A stretch of 64,000 nt of DNA from Mycolicibacterium chubuense (GCF_001044255.1 NZ_JYNX01000060.1:215229-279228), one strand, 5' to 3'; positions 33,508 through 41,938 are shown, numbered from the stretch's first letter. Made by a program: numbers and translations. The notes: a model not told the origin generated them from the sequence alone.

Positions 33508-33572
33508 GTGGACTCCTTTGTCCGGTGTGCGACGCCGTCCGCGCCGCGGCTGTGCAGGAGCCTAGAACCCAG

Positions 33573-33584
33573 GCAAGCGCTTGC
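33573..33584. promoter_or_regulatory. LacI-type operator upstream of sugar operon
   Basis: GCAAGCGCTTGC is a perfect 12-base palindrome centred on CG, the usual LacI operator form. It lies between the substrate-binding-protein gene and the divergent methyltransferase gene. A second, less perfect copy (TGCGCATGCGC) follows at about 33582-33592. The probable ligand is the LacI at 28195-29193, encoded at the operon end. Confidence 0.55.
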
Positions 33585-33651
33585 GCATGCGCTTTCGCGA
33601 ATTGGATCGGTTTCGTTCTGCCGGCGGCGGATCTCCCCGATACTGGCCTGC

Positions 33652-34488
33652 GTGGCCGACGAACATCGCGACGCGAACCGGGCCCTGTGGGACGAACGCG
33701 CCCCGGCGCACGCCGCCTCCCCGGACTATGCCGTGCAGCGGTTCCTCGATGACCCCGACTGGCTGTCCGACGTCGTCCGCTTCGACCTCCCGCGCCTCGG
33801 CGACATCAGCGGCCTGCGTGGCGTGCATCTGCAGTGCCACATCGGGACGGACACGCTCTCGCTCGCCCGGCTCGGGGCCCGCATGACCGGTCTGGACTTC
33901 TCGGGGGTGTCGGTGGCGATCGCCCGACGCATCGCCGCCGGAGTGGGGATGGACGTCGACTATGTCGAGTCTGACGTGTTCGACGCGGCGATCGCGTTGG
34001 GCGAGGGCGGTTTCGACCTGGTGTACACCGGCATCGGCGCTCTGATCTGGTTGCCGGACGTGCGCCGGTGGGCCCAGACCGTCGCGCGGCTGCTGCGCCC
34101 GCACGGACGGCTCTTCCTGCGCGATGGGCATCCTGTCCTCTGGTCGATCGACGAAGAACGCACTGACGCGCTGGTGCTCGCCTACCCGTACTTCGAGCAG
34201 GCCGAGCCGGTGCGGTTCGACTCGCCGGGAACCTACGTCGAGACCGATGTGGTGTTCACCAACACCGAGTCGCGGGAGTGGAACCACGGCCTGGGGGAGC
34301 TGATCACCGCCCTGCTGGAGGCGGGTCTGGACCTCACCATGCTCGTCGAGCACGACTCCGTGCCCTGGGAGGCGCTGCCGGGACGCATGCACTGCCAGGA
34401 CGGGGAGTGGCGGCTCGTCGAGAACGGCGATCGGCTGCCGCTGAGCTTCACCCTCCAGGCCGTCAAGAGGGCGCGAGCCCTCAGCTGA
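33652..34488 (+). CDS. Class I SAM-dependent methyltransferase
   Basis: A 278-residue methyltransferase. The motif I region reads LRGVHLQCHIGTDTLSLARLG, followed by MTGLDFSGVSVAIARR and FDLVYTGIGALIWLPDVRRWA. The HIGTD form of motif I is typical of a mycobacterial group of unknown substrate. GTG 33652 gives the family N-terminus (VADEHRDANRALWDERA). It has no operon partner; the C-terminal 8 bases overlap the convergent LapA-like gene. Confidence 0.82.
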   Translation: MADEHRDANRALWDERAPAHAASPDYAVQRFLDDPDWLSDVVRFDLPRLGDISGLRGVHLQCHIGTDTLSLARLGARMTGLDFSGVSVAIARRIAAGVGMDVDYVESDVFDAAIALGEGGFDLVYTGIGALIWLPDVRRWAQTVARLLRPHGRLFLRDGHPVLWSIDEERTDALVLAYPYFEQAEPVRFDSPGTYVETDVVFTNTESREWNHGLGELITALLEAGLDLTMLVEHDSVPWEALPGRMHCQDGEWRLVENGDRLPLSFTLQAVKRARALS

Positions 34489-34735
34489 CCGTCTTGCGCA
34501 GGCGAATCGCAGCACTCACCACCAGGGCGATGACGCCACCGACGACCGCGGCGATGAGCAACGAGACACCCTGTGCCACATCGGCATTCCAGCCCAGGAA
34601 GTTGATGGTGGTGTGCACGGTGTTCTGCAGCACGAAGATCAGCAGCGCGATGCTGAGAATGCCCGCGGCGATCAGGGCGAGCTTGGCGCCGACACCGCCG
34701 GAGCGACGGGACTGCGTGTGTTCTGCGGTGTTCAT
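34481..34735 (-). CDS. LapA-domain small membrane protein
   Basis: An 84-residue membrane protein. Two spans, near residues 18-36 (ALIAAGILSIALLIFVLQN) and 54-74 (VSLLIAAVVGGVIALVVSAA), with the LapA-type linker NTVHTTINFLGWNADVAQGVS between. LapA proteins in E. coli assist lipopolysaccharide assembly; in actinobacteria the role is unknown. AGGACC precedes the ATG at 34735. Confidence 0.8.
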   Translation of the reverse strand: MNTAEHTQSRRSGGVGAKLALIAAGILSIALLIFVLQNTVHTTINFLGWNADVAQGVSLLIAAVVGGVIALVVSAAIRLRKTVS

Positions 34736-34913
34736 CGAAGGTCCTTTCTTTGGCAGCACTTCGTGTGCTTCTGCCGGTGTAGTCGTCGGCATCACGCGGA
34801 AAACGAACGCCGACCGCGGGTGTTCTGACTCACAGGCGACACCGCGGCCGCGGGGCAGGAAAACCCCTGGTTGGCAACACCCACCCTGCTGGGCTACCGT
34901 CGAAAACCTGACC

Positions 34914-35002
34914 ACACGGGAGCGCACCCGCACGTGCGCTGAGAGGACGGCAACGGGCCGTCGACCGTAGAACCTGACCGGGTAATGCCGGCGTAGGGAG
35001 TG
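34914..35002 (+). promoter_or_regulatory. TPP (THI-box) riboswitch
   Basis: The conserved pyrimidine-sensor motif GCGCTGAGAGGACGG (34935-34949 region) and the pyrophosphate-sensor part AACCTGACCGGGTAATGCC (34971-34989) followed by GGCGTAGGGAGTG are hallmark THI-box sequences. The 3' strand of the outer stem contains the GGGAG Shine-Dalgarno of the following gene, whose ATG is at 35006. TPP binding would therefore hide the ribosome site and reduce translation of the ykoEDC operon. Confidence 0.93.
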
Positions 35003-35005
35003 ACA

Positions 35006-35626
35006 ATGAAATTGCAGACATCGCAATCTGTTCGCGCGGTGTACCGGTGGCGCGTGGTCGACATCGTGGTCGCCAGCGTGCTCGCTGTCGCCGCCGGGCT
35101 GGTGTTCGTCCTGTGGAACATCGCGTCCAACCCGATCGGCGCACCACTGAGCGCGGTCCTGCCCGGGCTGCAGGGTCTGATCGGCGGAGGCTGGCTGTTC
35201 GCCGGCGTGCTCACCGCCCTGGTGATCCGGAAACCGGGCGCGGCTCTCTACGGTGAGCTGGTCGCCGCCGTGGTCTCGGCGCTGGTCGGCAACCAGTGGG
35301 GTGTGCTCACCATCGAGTCGGGACTGGTGCAGGGCGCGGCCGCCGAGCTGATCTTCGCCGTGTTCCTGTACCGCAGGTGGGGTCTGCCGGTGGCCGTCCT
35401 GGCCGGCGCGGCGGCCGGCCTGGCAATGGGGATCAACGATCTGTTCCTCTGGTATCCCGGCTCGACCGCCACCTTCTCGGCGATCTACGTCGTCTTCGGG
35501 ATCGTCTCGGGCGCCGTCATCGCGGGCGCCCTGTCGTGGTACGTGGTGCGCGGCCTCGCCAAGACCGGTGCACTGTCGCGCTTCGCGTCGGGCCGGGTGG
35601 GCGCACCCGCCGACGCCCGGTCGTGA
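35006..35626 (+). CDS. ykoE: ECF transporter S component, YkoE (thiamine precursor uptake)
   Basis: A 206-residue membrane protein with six hydrophobic spans. WRVVDIVVASVLAVAAG at the N-terminus and NQWGVLTIESGLVQGAAAEL fit the YkoE substrate-specific subunit for hydroxymethylpyrimidine or a thiamine-related compound. The TPP riboswitch immediately upstream supports the substrate class. The ATG at 35006 is used rather than GTG 35000, which sits within the Shine-Dalgarno spacing. It overlaps the ykoD start by GTGA. Confidence 0.9.
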   Translation: MKLQTSQSVRAVYRWRVVDIVVASVLAVAAGLVFVLWNIASNPIGAPLSAVLPGLQGLIGGGWLFAGVLTALVIRKPGAALYGELVAAVVSALVGNQWGVLTIESGLVQGAAAELIFAVFLYRRWGLPVAVLAGAAAGLAMGINDLFLWYPGSTATFSAIYVVFGIVSGAVIAGALSWYVVRGLAKTGALSRFASGRVGAPADARS

Positions 35627-37110
35627 CCGCGTCCCACCGACCGTCCGGCGGCGTCGCCGTCGCCGCCACAGACTGGCATTGGCGCCATGCCGGTCGCAGC
35701 CGTTGGGCGCTGAGCGGCCTCGACCTCACGATCGAGCCCGGCGAGCGGGTGCTGCTGCTCGGGGCCAGCGGCTCGGGCAAGTCGACGCTGATGCAGGGGC
35801 TGGCCGGTTTGCTCGACAGCGACGAGGACGGCGACGAGTCGGGAGCCCTGCTGGTCGACGGTGCGGCGCCCGCGCACAGCCGTAGCCGCATCGGCATGGT
35901 CCTGCAGAATCCCGACGCCCAGGTGATCCTTTCCCGGGTCGGCGACGACGTCGCGTTCGGCATGGAGAACTTCCGAGTGCCGCGCGAGGAGATCTGGCCG
36001 CGGGCACGGCGGGCGCTGGCCGCGGTGGGCCTGGAACTACCGGTGCGCCATGACACGTCGCATCTGTCCGGTGGTCAGAAGCAACGGCTGGCGCTGGCCG
36101 GCGTGCTGGCGATGAATCCCGGTCTGCTGTTGCTCGACGAGCCGACCGCCAACCTCGACCCCGCCGGTGTCGGCGAGGTCCGCGACGCCGTCGCCTCCGC
36201 GGTCGAGCAGAGCGGCTCGACGTTGATCGTCATCGAACACCGCACGGCGGTATGGCTTCCCGTGGTCGACCGGGTGATCGTGCTGGGAGGCGACGGCCGG
36301 GTCGTGGCCGACGGAGCACCCGCCGGTGTCCTCGACGGGCAGCGGGAGGAGCTGCGGCGCGCCGGGGTGTGGGTGCCCGGGCTGGAGCTGCCGGCGATCC
36401 CCCGTGACCGCGCGCCGGGCCCGGCGCTGCTGGCGGCCGCCGACCTGTCCGTGGGCTATCCGTCAGGCCCGTCGGCGCGCATGGTGGATTTCGAGATCGC
36501 CCGGGGCACAACGACTGTCGTCACGGGCCCCAACGGTGCGGGCAAGTCGGCGCTGGCGCTGACCCTCGGCGGGCTGCTGCCCCCGCGCGGTGGCCGGCTG
36601 GATGCGGAGCGCGGCTTCGCGCCGTCGCCGCATCGCCGCGATCCGCTGCGGTGGCGGTCACGGGAGCTGCTGACGCGCATCGGCAGTGTGTTTCAGAATC
36701 CGGAGCACCAGTTCCTGACCGGCAGTGTGCTCGACGAACTGGCCCTGGGACCCCGCGCGCTCAAACGCGACCCCGCCACCGTCACCGCGGTATGCGACGA
36801 GCTCCTGGAACGGTTGCACCTGACCGATCTGGCGCAGGCCAACCCGTACACCCTGTCCGGCGGCGAGCAGCGTCGGCTCTCGGTGGCGACGGTGCTCGCG
36901 ACCCGGCCCGAGATGATCATCCTCGACGAACCCACCTTCGGTCAGGACCGCATCACCTGGGAAGAACTGCTGCGCCTGCTCGCCGACATCGCCGATCAGG
37001 GGACCGCGGTGGTCGCAGTGACCCATGACGCCGACTTCGCCACGCTTCTCGCCGACCAGCGCATCGACCTGCACCAACTGAACCCCGACGCCGTGGCGGT
37101 CTCACGATGA
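35623..37110 (+). CDS. ykoD: ECF transporter ATPase, YkoD-like (two fused ABC domains)
   Basis: A 495-residue protein with two ABC domains. The first has LGASGSGKST, LSGGQKQR and LLDEPTANLD; the second has TGPNGAGKSA, LSGGEQRR and ILDEPTFGQD. Q-loop sequences VLQNPDAQVI and VFQNPEHQFL are typical of ECF-type ATPases. GTG 35623 overlaps the ykoE stop and its own stop overlaps ykoC (ATGA). It energises the ECF complex for thiamine-precursor import. Confidence 0.92.
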   Translation: MTASHRPSGGVAVAATDWHWRHAGRSRWALSGLDLTIEPGERVLLLGASGSGKSTLMQGLAGLLDSDEDGDESGALLVDGAAPAHSRSRIGMVLQNPDAQVILSRVGDDVAFGMENFRVPREEIWPRARRALAAVGLELPVRHDTSHLSGGQKQRLALAGVLAMNPGLLLLDEPTANLDPAGVGEVRDAVASAVEQSGSTLIVIEHRTAVWLPVVDRVIVLGGDGRVVADGAPAGVLDGQREELRRAGVWVPGLELPAIPRDRAPGPALLAAADLSVGYPSGPSARMVDFEIARGTTTVVTGPNGAGKSALALTLGGLLPPRGGRLDAERGFAPSPHRRDPLRWRSRELLTRIGSVFQNPEHQFLTGSVLDELALGPRALKRDPATVTAVCDELLERLHLTDLAQANPYTLSGGEQRRLSVATVLATRPEMIILDEPTFGQDRITWEELLRLLADIADQGTAVVAVTHDADFATLLADQRIDLHQLNPDAVAVSR

Positions 37111-37889
37111 GCGTCGTCACCGATGCGGCGGCCGTCCCCGTCGCGCAGGTCAACCCTGTCGCGAAGCTGGCGGCGGCGTTCACCATCGCCGTCGGCCTGG
37201 TCCTCAGCGTCGACTGGGTGTCGGCGTCGACCGCTCTGGTGCTCGAGGTGATCCTTCTGGCAGCGATGCGAGTCCCGTTGCGGTCCTTGCTCAATCGCGG
37301 AGCGATCCTGGTGTTCGCCGCCGCGCTGACGGCGGTGACCATCACGCTCTACGGGGAACCGAGCGGCACGGTGCACTGGCATTTCCTGCTCATCACCGTC
37401 AGTGACGGGTCCATCACCCTGGCGGTCGCGACGTTCCTGCGGGTCTTGGCGATCGCACTGCCCGCGGTCTTCCTGTTCATCGACACCGATCCGACGGAGC
37501 TGGCCGACGGCCTGGGACAGGTGCTGCGGCTACCGGCCCGGTTCGTGCTCGGCGCGCTGGCCGGCGTGCGCATGATCGGGCTGCTCGGCCAGGACTGGCG
37601 CTACCTCGGATATGCCCGCCGCGCACGGGGTGTCGCCGACCACGCCCGCATCCGGCGGGCAGCGGGGCAGGCGTTCGCGCTGCTGGTCTTCGCGGTCCGC
37701 CGCGGATCGATGCTCGCCACAGCGATGGAGGCGAGAGGGTTCGGCGCCCACCCCACCCGGACGTGGGCGCGGCCGTCGCCCTTCGGTCGCCGCGAAATCG
37801 CGCTTATTGTTTCGGGTTTCGTCATCGTGGCGGTGGCGGTCACGACGTCGGTCGTCACCGGCCATTGGAACTTCATTGGAAGTCGGTGA
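37107..37889 (+). CDS. ykoC: ECF transporter T component, YkoC-like
   Basis: A 260-residue membrane protein with about five spans. The CbiQ-type helix motif AVRRGSMLATAMEARGFG near residue 195-212 contains the conserved A-R-G segment that couples to the ATPase. It is the energy-coupling transmembrane component, shared with YkoD and YkoE. It overlaps the ATPase gene by 4 bases and the following kinase gene by 14. Confidence 0.9.
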   Translation: MSVVTDAAAVPVAQVNPVAKLAAAFTIAVGLVLSVDWVSASTALVLEVILLAAMRVPLRSLLNRGAILVFAAALTAVTITLYGEPSGTVHWHFLLITVSDGSITLAVATFLRVLAIALPAVFLFIDTDPTELADGLGQVLRLPARFVLGALAGVRMIGLLGQDWRYLGYARRARGVADHARIRRAAGQAFALLVFAVRRGSMLATAMEARGFGAHPTRTWARPSPFGRREIALIVSGFVIVAVAVTTSVVTGHWNFIGSR

Positions 37890-38433
37890 CGTCGCGCGAC
37901 GGCTGTCCGACAGCGACGGCCGCACAGTCCTGATCGACGGGCGATCCGGATCGGGCAAGACGACTTTGGCACACGAGTTGCACCGGATGTGGGACTCCAG
38001 CGTGGTGGTCCGGCTCGACGACATCTACCCGGGTTGGGACGGCTTGGCGTGGGCGGTCGATCACATCCGGACCGAATTGCTGGAACCGCGCTCGGTGGGC
38101 CGGCCCGGCCGATGGCGCGGATGGGATTGGACGACGAATGCACCGGCGGGCTGGCATGTCGTGGAGCCCGGCCGGCGGCTCATCGTGGAAGGCGTGGGCG
38201 CGCTGACGGGGCCGAACCGCGCGCTGGCCGACCTCGGCATCTGGGTGGACACCGACGACGACGAGCGAAAGCGGCGCGCACTGCAGCGGGACGGGGACAC
38301 CTACCGGCCGTACTGGGAGCGGTGGGCTGCCCAGGAAGTGGAGTACATGGCTACGTATCAACCTCGCGCGCAGGCTGATTGGATCCTGTCGGAGACGCCG
38401 GAAGGCCGGGTGTGGATTCCGGCTATTCAGTGA
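37876..38433 (+). CDS. Small P-loop ATPase/kinase (uridine kinase-like)
   Basis: A 185-residue P-loop protein. Walker A reads IDGRSGSGKTTLAHEL, and VVRLDDIYPGWDG matches the substrate Asp region of uridine kinase-like enzymes. A conserved WDWTTNAPAGWHVVEPG follows. No ATG or GTG fits; TTG 37876 is in frame and overlaps the ykoC end by 14 bases, suggesting translational coupling. Its place in the thiamine-precursor operon hints at phosphorylation of an imported compound, but this is inference. It ends 10 bases inside the convergent nitroreductase remnant. Confidence 0.75.
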   Translation: MEVGDVARRLSDSDGRTVLIDGRSGSGKTTLAHELHRMWDSSVVVRLDDIYPGWDGLAWAVDHIRTELLEPRSVGRPGRWRGWDWTTNAPAGWHVVEPGRRLIVEGVGALTGPNRALADLGIWVDTDDDERKRRALQRDGDTYRPYWERWAAQEVEYMATYQPRAQADWILSETPEGRVWIPAIQ

Positions 38434-38701
38434 GGAAAGTGACGTTGGCCTCGAGCGGGTTGCGCGGGACGTCGAGGTGGTTGGCAGGGAACGTGGGATC
38501 GGGGTAGCCGATGGAGACGCCGCACAGGATGCGGTGCTCCTCGGGGATGCCGAGCTGGTCGCGTAACACCTCGGGGTAACCGGCGATCGAGACCTGCACG
38601 CAGGTACCGATTCCTCGGGCGCTGAGCGCGAGGACGAAGGTCTGCAGGAACCTGCCGACACCGAGTGCGTCGACCATGCCGAGGTCGCCGTGACTGACCG
38701 A
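38423..38701 (-). pseudogene. C-terminal remnant of a nitroreductase-family gene
   Basis: About 92 residues from HGDLGMVDALGVGRFLQTFV to the stop resemble the C-terminal half of nitroreductases, including GIGTCVQVSIAGYPEVLRDQ and CGVSIGYPDPTFPANH. The N-terminal half, which carries the main FMN contacts, is missing: the reading frame continues upstream to 38815 only as basic, unrelated residues (about 38 aa). No second frame restores the domain. The gene is probably truncated and non-functional. Confidence 0.65.
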
Positions 38702-38913
38702 GGGGAGCCGACGTGTACGCGGACGATGAGAACGTTTTGGCCTGGTTGCCGGCTTCGGCGCGGGTGCGCGTTCCACGACGAGGACTTCCGGGCCGCCACG
38801 GTGGTGCGCGCGCACGCAGTCATGTCAGCCATGGTCGGGACCTCTCCTGCGCGCCGATGCGCACCTCGATCCCAGCGTCCTCTCCTCGGGCGCCGCCCGG
38901 AGCGAAAGGGGCT

Positions 38914-39486
38914 TCAGGGCCGCCAGCGGGGATCGCGTCCGATGAATGCCGCCAGGCGCGTGACCGGATCTGCATCGGTGGGAACGGCGACGGCCGGACC
39001 ATACTGTCCCGAAGATCGGAGCACGTCGTCCATGGCCGACATCCCGTCGACGAGTGTCGCCGCGAACTGCGGGTCCAGCTGCGGGGCGCGGCCGGCCGAT
39101 ATCGCCAGATCCCAGGTGTGCATGAACACATCGGCGGTGTAGAAGCGGTCGATGGCCTCGGCCAGTACGTGGGTGCCCGCGTACGGGTGCGTGAACGGAG
39201 CTCGCGATTCCGGCCCGTCGAGCAACGCCTGCACCTCGGCGCAGTGGACACCCCACGCTTTTCCGAGATCGTCGCCTCGCGGCAGGTCGGCAGACAGTAC
39301 GAGGCCGCCGACGCTCAGGAACTCGCGCGACCATCCGATGAGGTGCTCGACGACGTCTCGTGTACGCCACCCCGCCACCGGTGTCGGCGCATGCCAATCG
39401 GTCACGGCTGCACAGTGTTCGGCGAAGTGCGCGGACACCGACCGGTGACGATCCGCCGGGTCGAGGTCGCACACCGACAGCGTCAT
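38914..39486 (-). CDS. TIGR03086/DinB-like metal-binding protein
   Basis: A 190-residue four-helix protein of the mycothiol-dependent/DinB-like superfamily. HFAEHCAAVTDWHAPTPVAGW, RDVVEHLIGWSREFL and FYTADVFMHTWDLAISAG supply three His residues that would bind a metal, as in TIGR03086 proteins. It starts 1 base after the SRPBCC stop on the same strand (TGACATG), so it is translated with it. The enzymatic role is unknown. Confidence 0.78.
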   Translation of the reverse strand: MTLSVCDLDPADRHRSVSAHFAEHCAAVTDWHAPTPVAGWRTRDVVEHLIGWSREFLSVGGLVLSADLPRGDDLGKAWGVHCAEVQALLDGPESRAPFTHPYAGTHVLAEAIDRFYTADVFMHTWDLAISAGRAPQLDPQFAATLVDGMSAMDDVLRSSGQYGPAVAVPTDADPVTRLAAFIGRDPRWRP

Positions 39487-39487
39487 G

Positions 39488-39976
39488 TCAGAGGCTGCCG
39501 GCCAACGTGTCGAGCTTGGCGTAACCCTCGTTGACGCCGGTCTCCATTCCTGACCGCAGCCAGGCGTCGCGTCCTTCGAAGCTGTCCACCAGGGACTGGG
39601 CGTGCAACCGCGTGCGCCCGTCACCCAAATCTTCGAACCGCAGCGTCTCCAGCGACACGTCATCGGGTTGACCTTCGAAGGTGAACGTCTGCACGATCAC
39701 GTCCTCGCCCACGGTGTGGAAGCAGCCGCGGAACGCGAAGTCCATACCGTCGCGGGAGGCGACGTAACGCCATGAGCCGCCGTTTCGGGCGTCCCACTCG
39801 AGGATCGTGGTGTCCATCCCGTCCGGGCCCACCCAGCGCGCGAACAGTTCCGGATCGATGTGGGCTCGCATCAACTGGGCCGGGGTGGCGCGGAAGTCGC
39901 GCGTGATGCGGATGATGGGGACGTTCGGATCCGCCTCGATGACGGCGTCGGAGATGTTCGTGCCGGATGCGTTCAT
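39488..39976 (-). CDS. SRPBCC (AHSA1-like) domain protein
   Basis: A 162-residue START/Bet v1-fold protein. ITRDFRATPAQLMRAHIDPELFARWVG matches the AHSA1 type, followed by TFEGQPDDVSLETLRFEDLG. Such proteins bind a small hydrophobic ligand or act with a repressor. ArsR-SRPBCC pairs are common; the upstream ArsR gene overlaps this start by ATGA. The three genes form one operon. Confidence 0.83.
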   Translation of the reverse strand: MNASGTNISDAVIEADPNVPIIRITRDFRATPAQLMRAHIDPELFARWVGPDGMDTTILEWDARNGGSWRYVASRDGMDFAFRGCFHTVGEDVIVQTFTFEGQPDDVSLETLRFEDLGDGRTRLHAQSLVDSFEGRDAWLRSGMETGVNEGYAKLDTLAGSL

Positions 39977-40329
39977 GATGCGTTGCCCTTCCGTCGTGGT
40001 TTCTCTTCCTCGTCGTTCATTTCTGCCAGCACTGCGTCCAGCCGCCGGTAGCGCTCCTCGGCCCGGACGCGGTAGCGCTCCATCCATTTGTCCATCAGGT
40101 CGAAGACCCGCGCCTCGAGGTGCACCGGCCGGGTCTGTGCCGCGCGTGACCGGCTCACCAGTCCGGCGCTTTCGAGCACCTTCAGATGTTTGGACACCGC
40201 CTGCATGCTGATGTCGTAGTGCTGCGCCAACGCGCTCACCGTCGCGTCGCCCGTCGCGAGGCGCGCGACCATGTCCAGCCGGATCGGATCACCCAGCGCA
40301 GCGAACACTTTCGACAATGCCTCGGTCAT
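39973..40329 (-). CDS. ArsR family transcriptional regulator
   Basis: A 118-residue winged-helix repressor. KVFAALGDPIRLDMVARLATGDATVSALAQH and AVSKHLKVLESAGLVSRSR are the helix-turn-helix and wing regions. No cysteine metal cluster is present (no ELCVCDL motif), so metal sensing is unlikely. ATG 40329 (MTEALSKVF) is the start. The CTCAACC palindromes directly upstream are its probable operators. First gene of an operon with the SRPBCC and TIGR03086-like genes. Confidence 0.9.
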   Translation of the reverse strand: MTEALSKVFAALGDPIRLDMVARLATGDATVSALAQHYDISMQAVSKHLKVLESAGLVSRSRAAQTRPVHLEARVFDLMDKWMERYRVRAEERYRRLDAVLAEMNDEEEKPRRKGNAS

Positions 40330-40336
40330 GAACGTC

Positions 40337-40399
40337 CTCAACCTTTCGGTTGAGTACGACCATGCGCGATCGCCGCCCCTTTGTCAACCGTTGGGTTGA
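40337..40399. promoter_or_regulatory. Two CTCAACC-type palindromes, probable ArsR operators
   Basis: CTCAACCTTTCGGTTGAG (40337-40354, perfect 7-4-7) and TCAACCGTTGGGTTGA (40384-40399, perfect 6-4-6) share the same arms. Centres are 46 bases apart. They lie upstream of the ArsR start at 40329 and are placed for autoregulation. Confidence 0.7.
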
Positions 40400-40561
40400 G
40401 GACATTCGTTTGCGCGGCTCACGGACGGCCCCGGCGGCGCCGTCACGACACCGTGCGAGCGCACACGACGGTGGACGCGACGATATGAGAGGATGGCCTC
40501 CACTCACGCCGGCGTGACGCTCCGCCGCGTCTCACAATGAGCCAGAACTCATGGAGTTTCG

Positions 40562-41932
40562 ATGTCTGACAAGCATTTCCGTTCTCTTACGCAATGGCCC
40601 CGCGGGCTCGCCTACGCGATCGCCGCAGTGGTGGCGGGCATCGTCGTCGGCGAGCTCGCAGCCATGCTGATCTTCGCGGGCTCCACCGACCGCACGCTCG
40701 ACGAGGAGGCCGCGCGCAGCGCCACCTCGGCGCCCGCGGTGGTCGCGGCGACGAACGACCTGGACCGTGCCAGGCAAGCGCGGTCGACCCTCGACGACGC
40801 CGTCGCGGAGGCGGGCCGGCAGCGCGACCAGGCGCTGATCATCGCCCGCTGCGAGTTCAGCGCCGCGCCGCAGTGTCCCCGGACACGCATCACCGGCGTG
40901 CCGGGCGCGGGACCCGAGCACCGCACCGCGGACGAGTTCCTCGCGGACACGCAACGCGACCTGGAACGCGCCACATCCGAGCGTGACCGGCTCGCACCGG
41001 CACTCGATGCCAGGATCGCCGACGGAGAACGAGCGCTGACGGCGGCGCGCGACGCCGCGATTGCCGGTGCTGACCGTGGGTTCGGTGCGCGGTGGCTGGC
41101 GATGAACGCCCACACGCTGGCCAGTCCGGGGGCCATGGTGTTGCGCGCCGTGACGGTCGGCGTGTTCGTGGTGGTGTTCCTCGTGCCGCTGGTCCTTCGG
41201 CTCGCGCGAGAGAAGACCCTCGCGGATCGCCGCGCGGCGGCGGCGGCCGAGCGCGAGCGGGCAGACCTCGAGGCCGACACCGCGATAGCCCTCAAGCGGG
41301 CGGAAGTACGCGCCACGGTCGCAACCATGTGGGCCGAGCAGGAACTCGCCAGCACCCAGATGGCGGTCGCCGCGCAGGCGGAGATCGACCGGGAGGCGCA
41401 GCGCCGTCGCGTCGAGGCTGCCCTGGCGGCGCCGACACCGGTGTCCGCCGAGCGGATCCCCGAGACGATGGCGGAGCCGCCGGCTCAGCTCGAGGCCGCC
41501 CCGACGACGGCACCGGCGTCGGACCGGGTGCCCGCGGTGCGGGAGTCGCGGCCGGTCAAGCGGTCGGTGCTGCCCTCCGTGCCCGACGTCGCCGGAGCGG
41601 CGCTGCGCTGGGTGCGTCCGTTCGTACCGCCGATCGTCGCCACCGCCATCGAGACGACGACCAAGCCGCTCCGCACCGCGCGGGAGGTGTTCGAAGAGAC
41701 CGAGGAGATCCACCTCAGCCTGCGGCGCAGCCACCGGGTCGCGGTGACGTCCGAGGAGTCCGTCGAGCCTCCCGAGGCCACCGCCGTGGCGGGTGAGAGG
41801 TGGGTCACGGCAACCCGCGTGGCACCCGTGGCACAGGCCGCGCCCAGCTCGGCCGAACTCCCGAAGCAGCAGTCGTACAGCGCAATTCGCGGAGAAGACG
41901 GCCGACGCCGGCTCCCCCCGTCGGAGGGCTAG
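40562..41932 (+). CDS. DUF4407-like membrane protein with coiled coil
   Basis: A 456-residue protein. A first span is near residues 15-40 (LAYAIAAVVAGIVVGELAAM) and a second near 194-217 (MVLRAVTVGVFVVVFLVPLV). Between them is a long charged alpha-helical segment (DLDRARQARSTLDDAVAEAG; DTQRDLERATSERDRLAPAL), and after the second span a long coiled coil rich in Ala, Arg and Glu, followed by a Pro/Ala-rich tail. This matches the C-terminal part of DUF4407 proteins. The usual first spans of that family are not seen, so it may be a shortened version. It precedes the topoisomerase genes on the same strand with a hairpin in between. Function unknown. Confidence 0.7.
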   Translation: MSDKHFRSLTQWPRGLAYAIAAVVAGIVVGELAAMLIFAGSTDRTLDEEAARSATSAPAVVAATNDLDRARQARSTLDDAVAEAGRQRDQALIIARCEFSAAPQCPRTRITGVPGAGPEHRTADEFLADTQRDLERATSERDRLAPALDARIADGERALTAARDAAIAGADRGFGARWLAMNAHTLASPGAMVLRAVTVGVFVVVFLVPLVLRLAREKTLADRRAAAAAERERADLEADTAIALKRAEVRATVATMWAEQELASTQMAVAAQAEIDREAQRRRVEAALAAPTPVSAERIPETMAEPPAQLEAAPTTAPASDRVPAVRESRPVKRSVLPSVPDVAGAALRWVRPFVPPIVATAIETTTKPLRTAREVFEETEEIHLSLRRSHRVAVTSEESVEPPEATAVAGERWVTATRVAPVAQAAPSSAELPKQQSYSAIRGEDGRRRLPPSEG

Positions 41933-41938
41933 GCGCCC

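Noticed and set aside
38690-38832. A complete nitroreductase split by a simple frameshift
   Set aside because: I read all three minus-strand frames upstream of 38701 and none shows a nitroreductase N-terminus, so a deletion or replacement is more likely than a frameshift.
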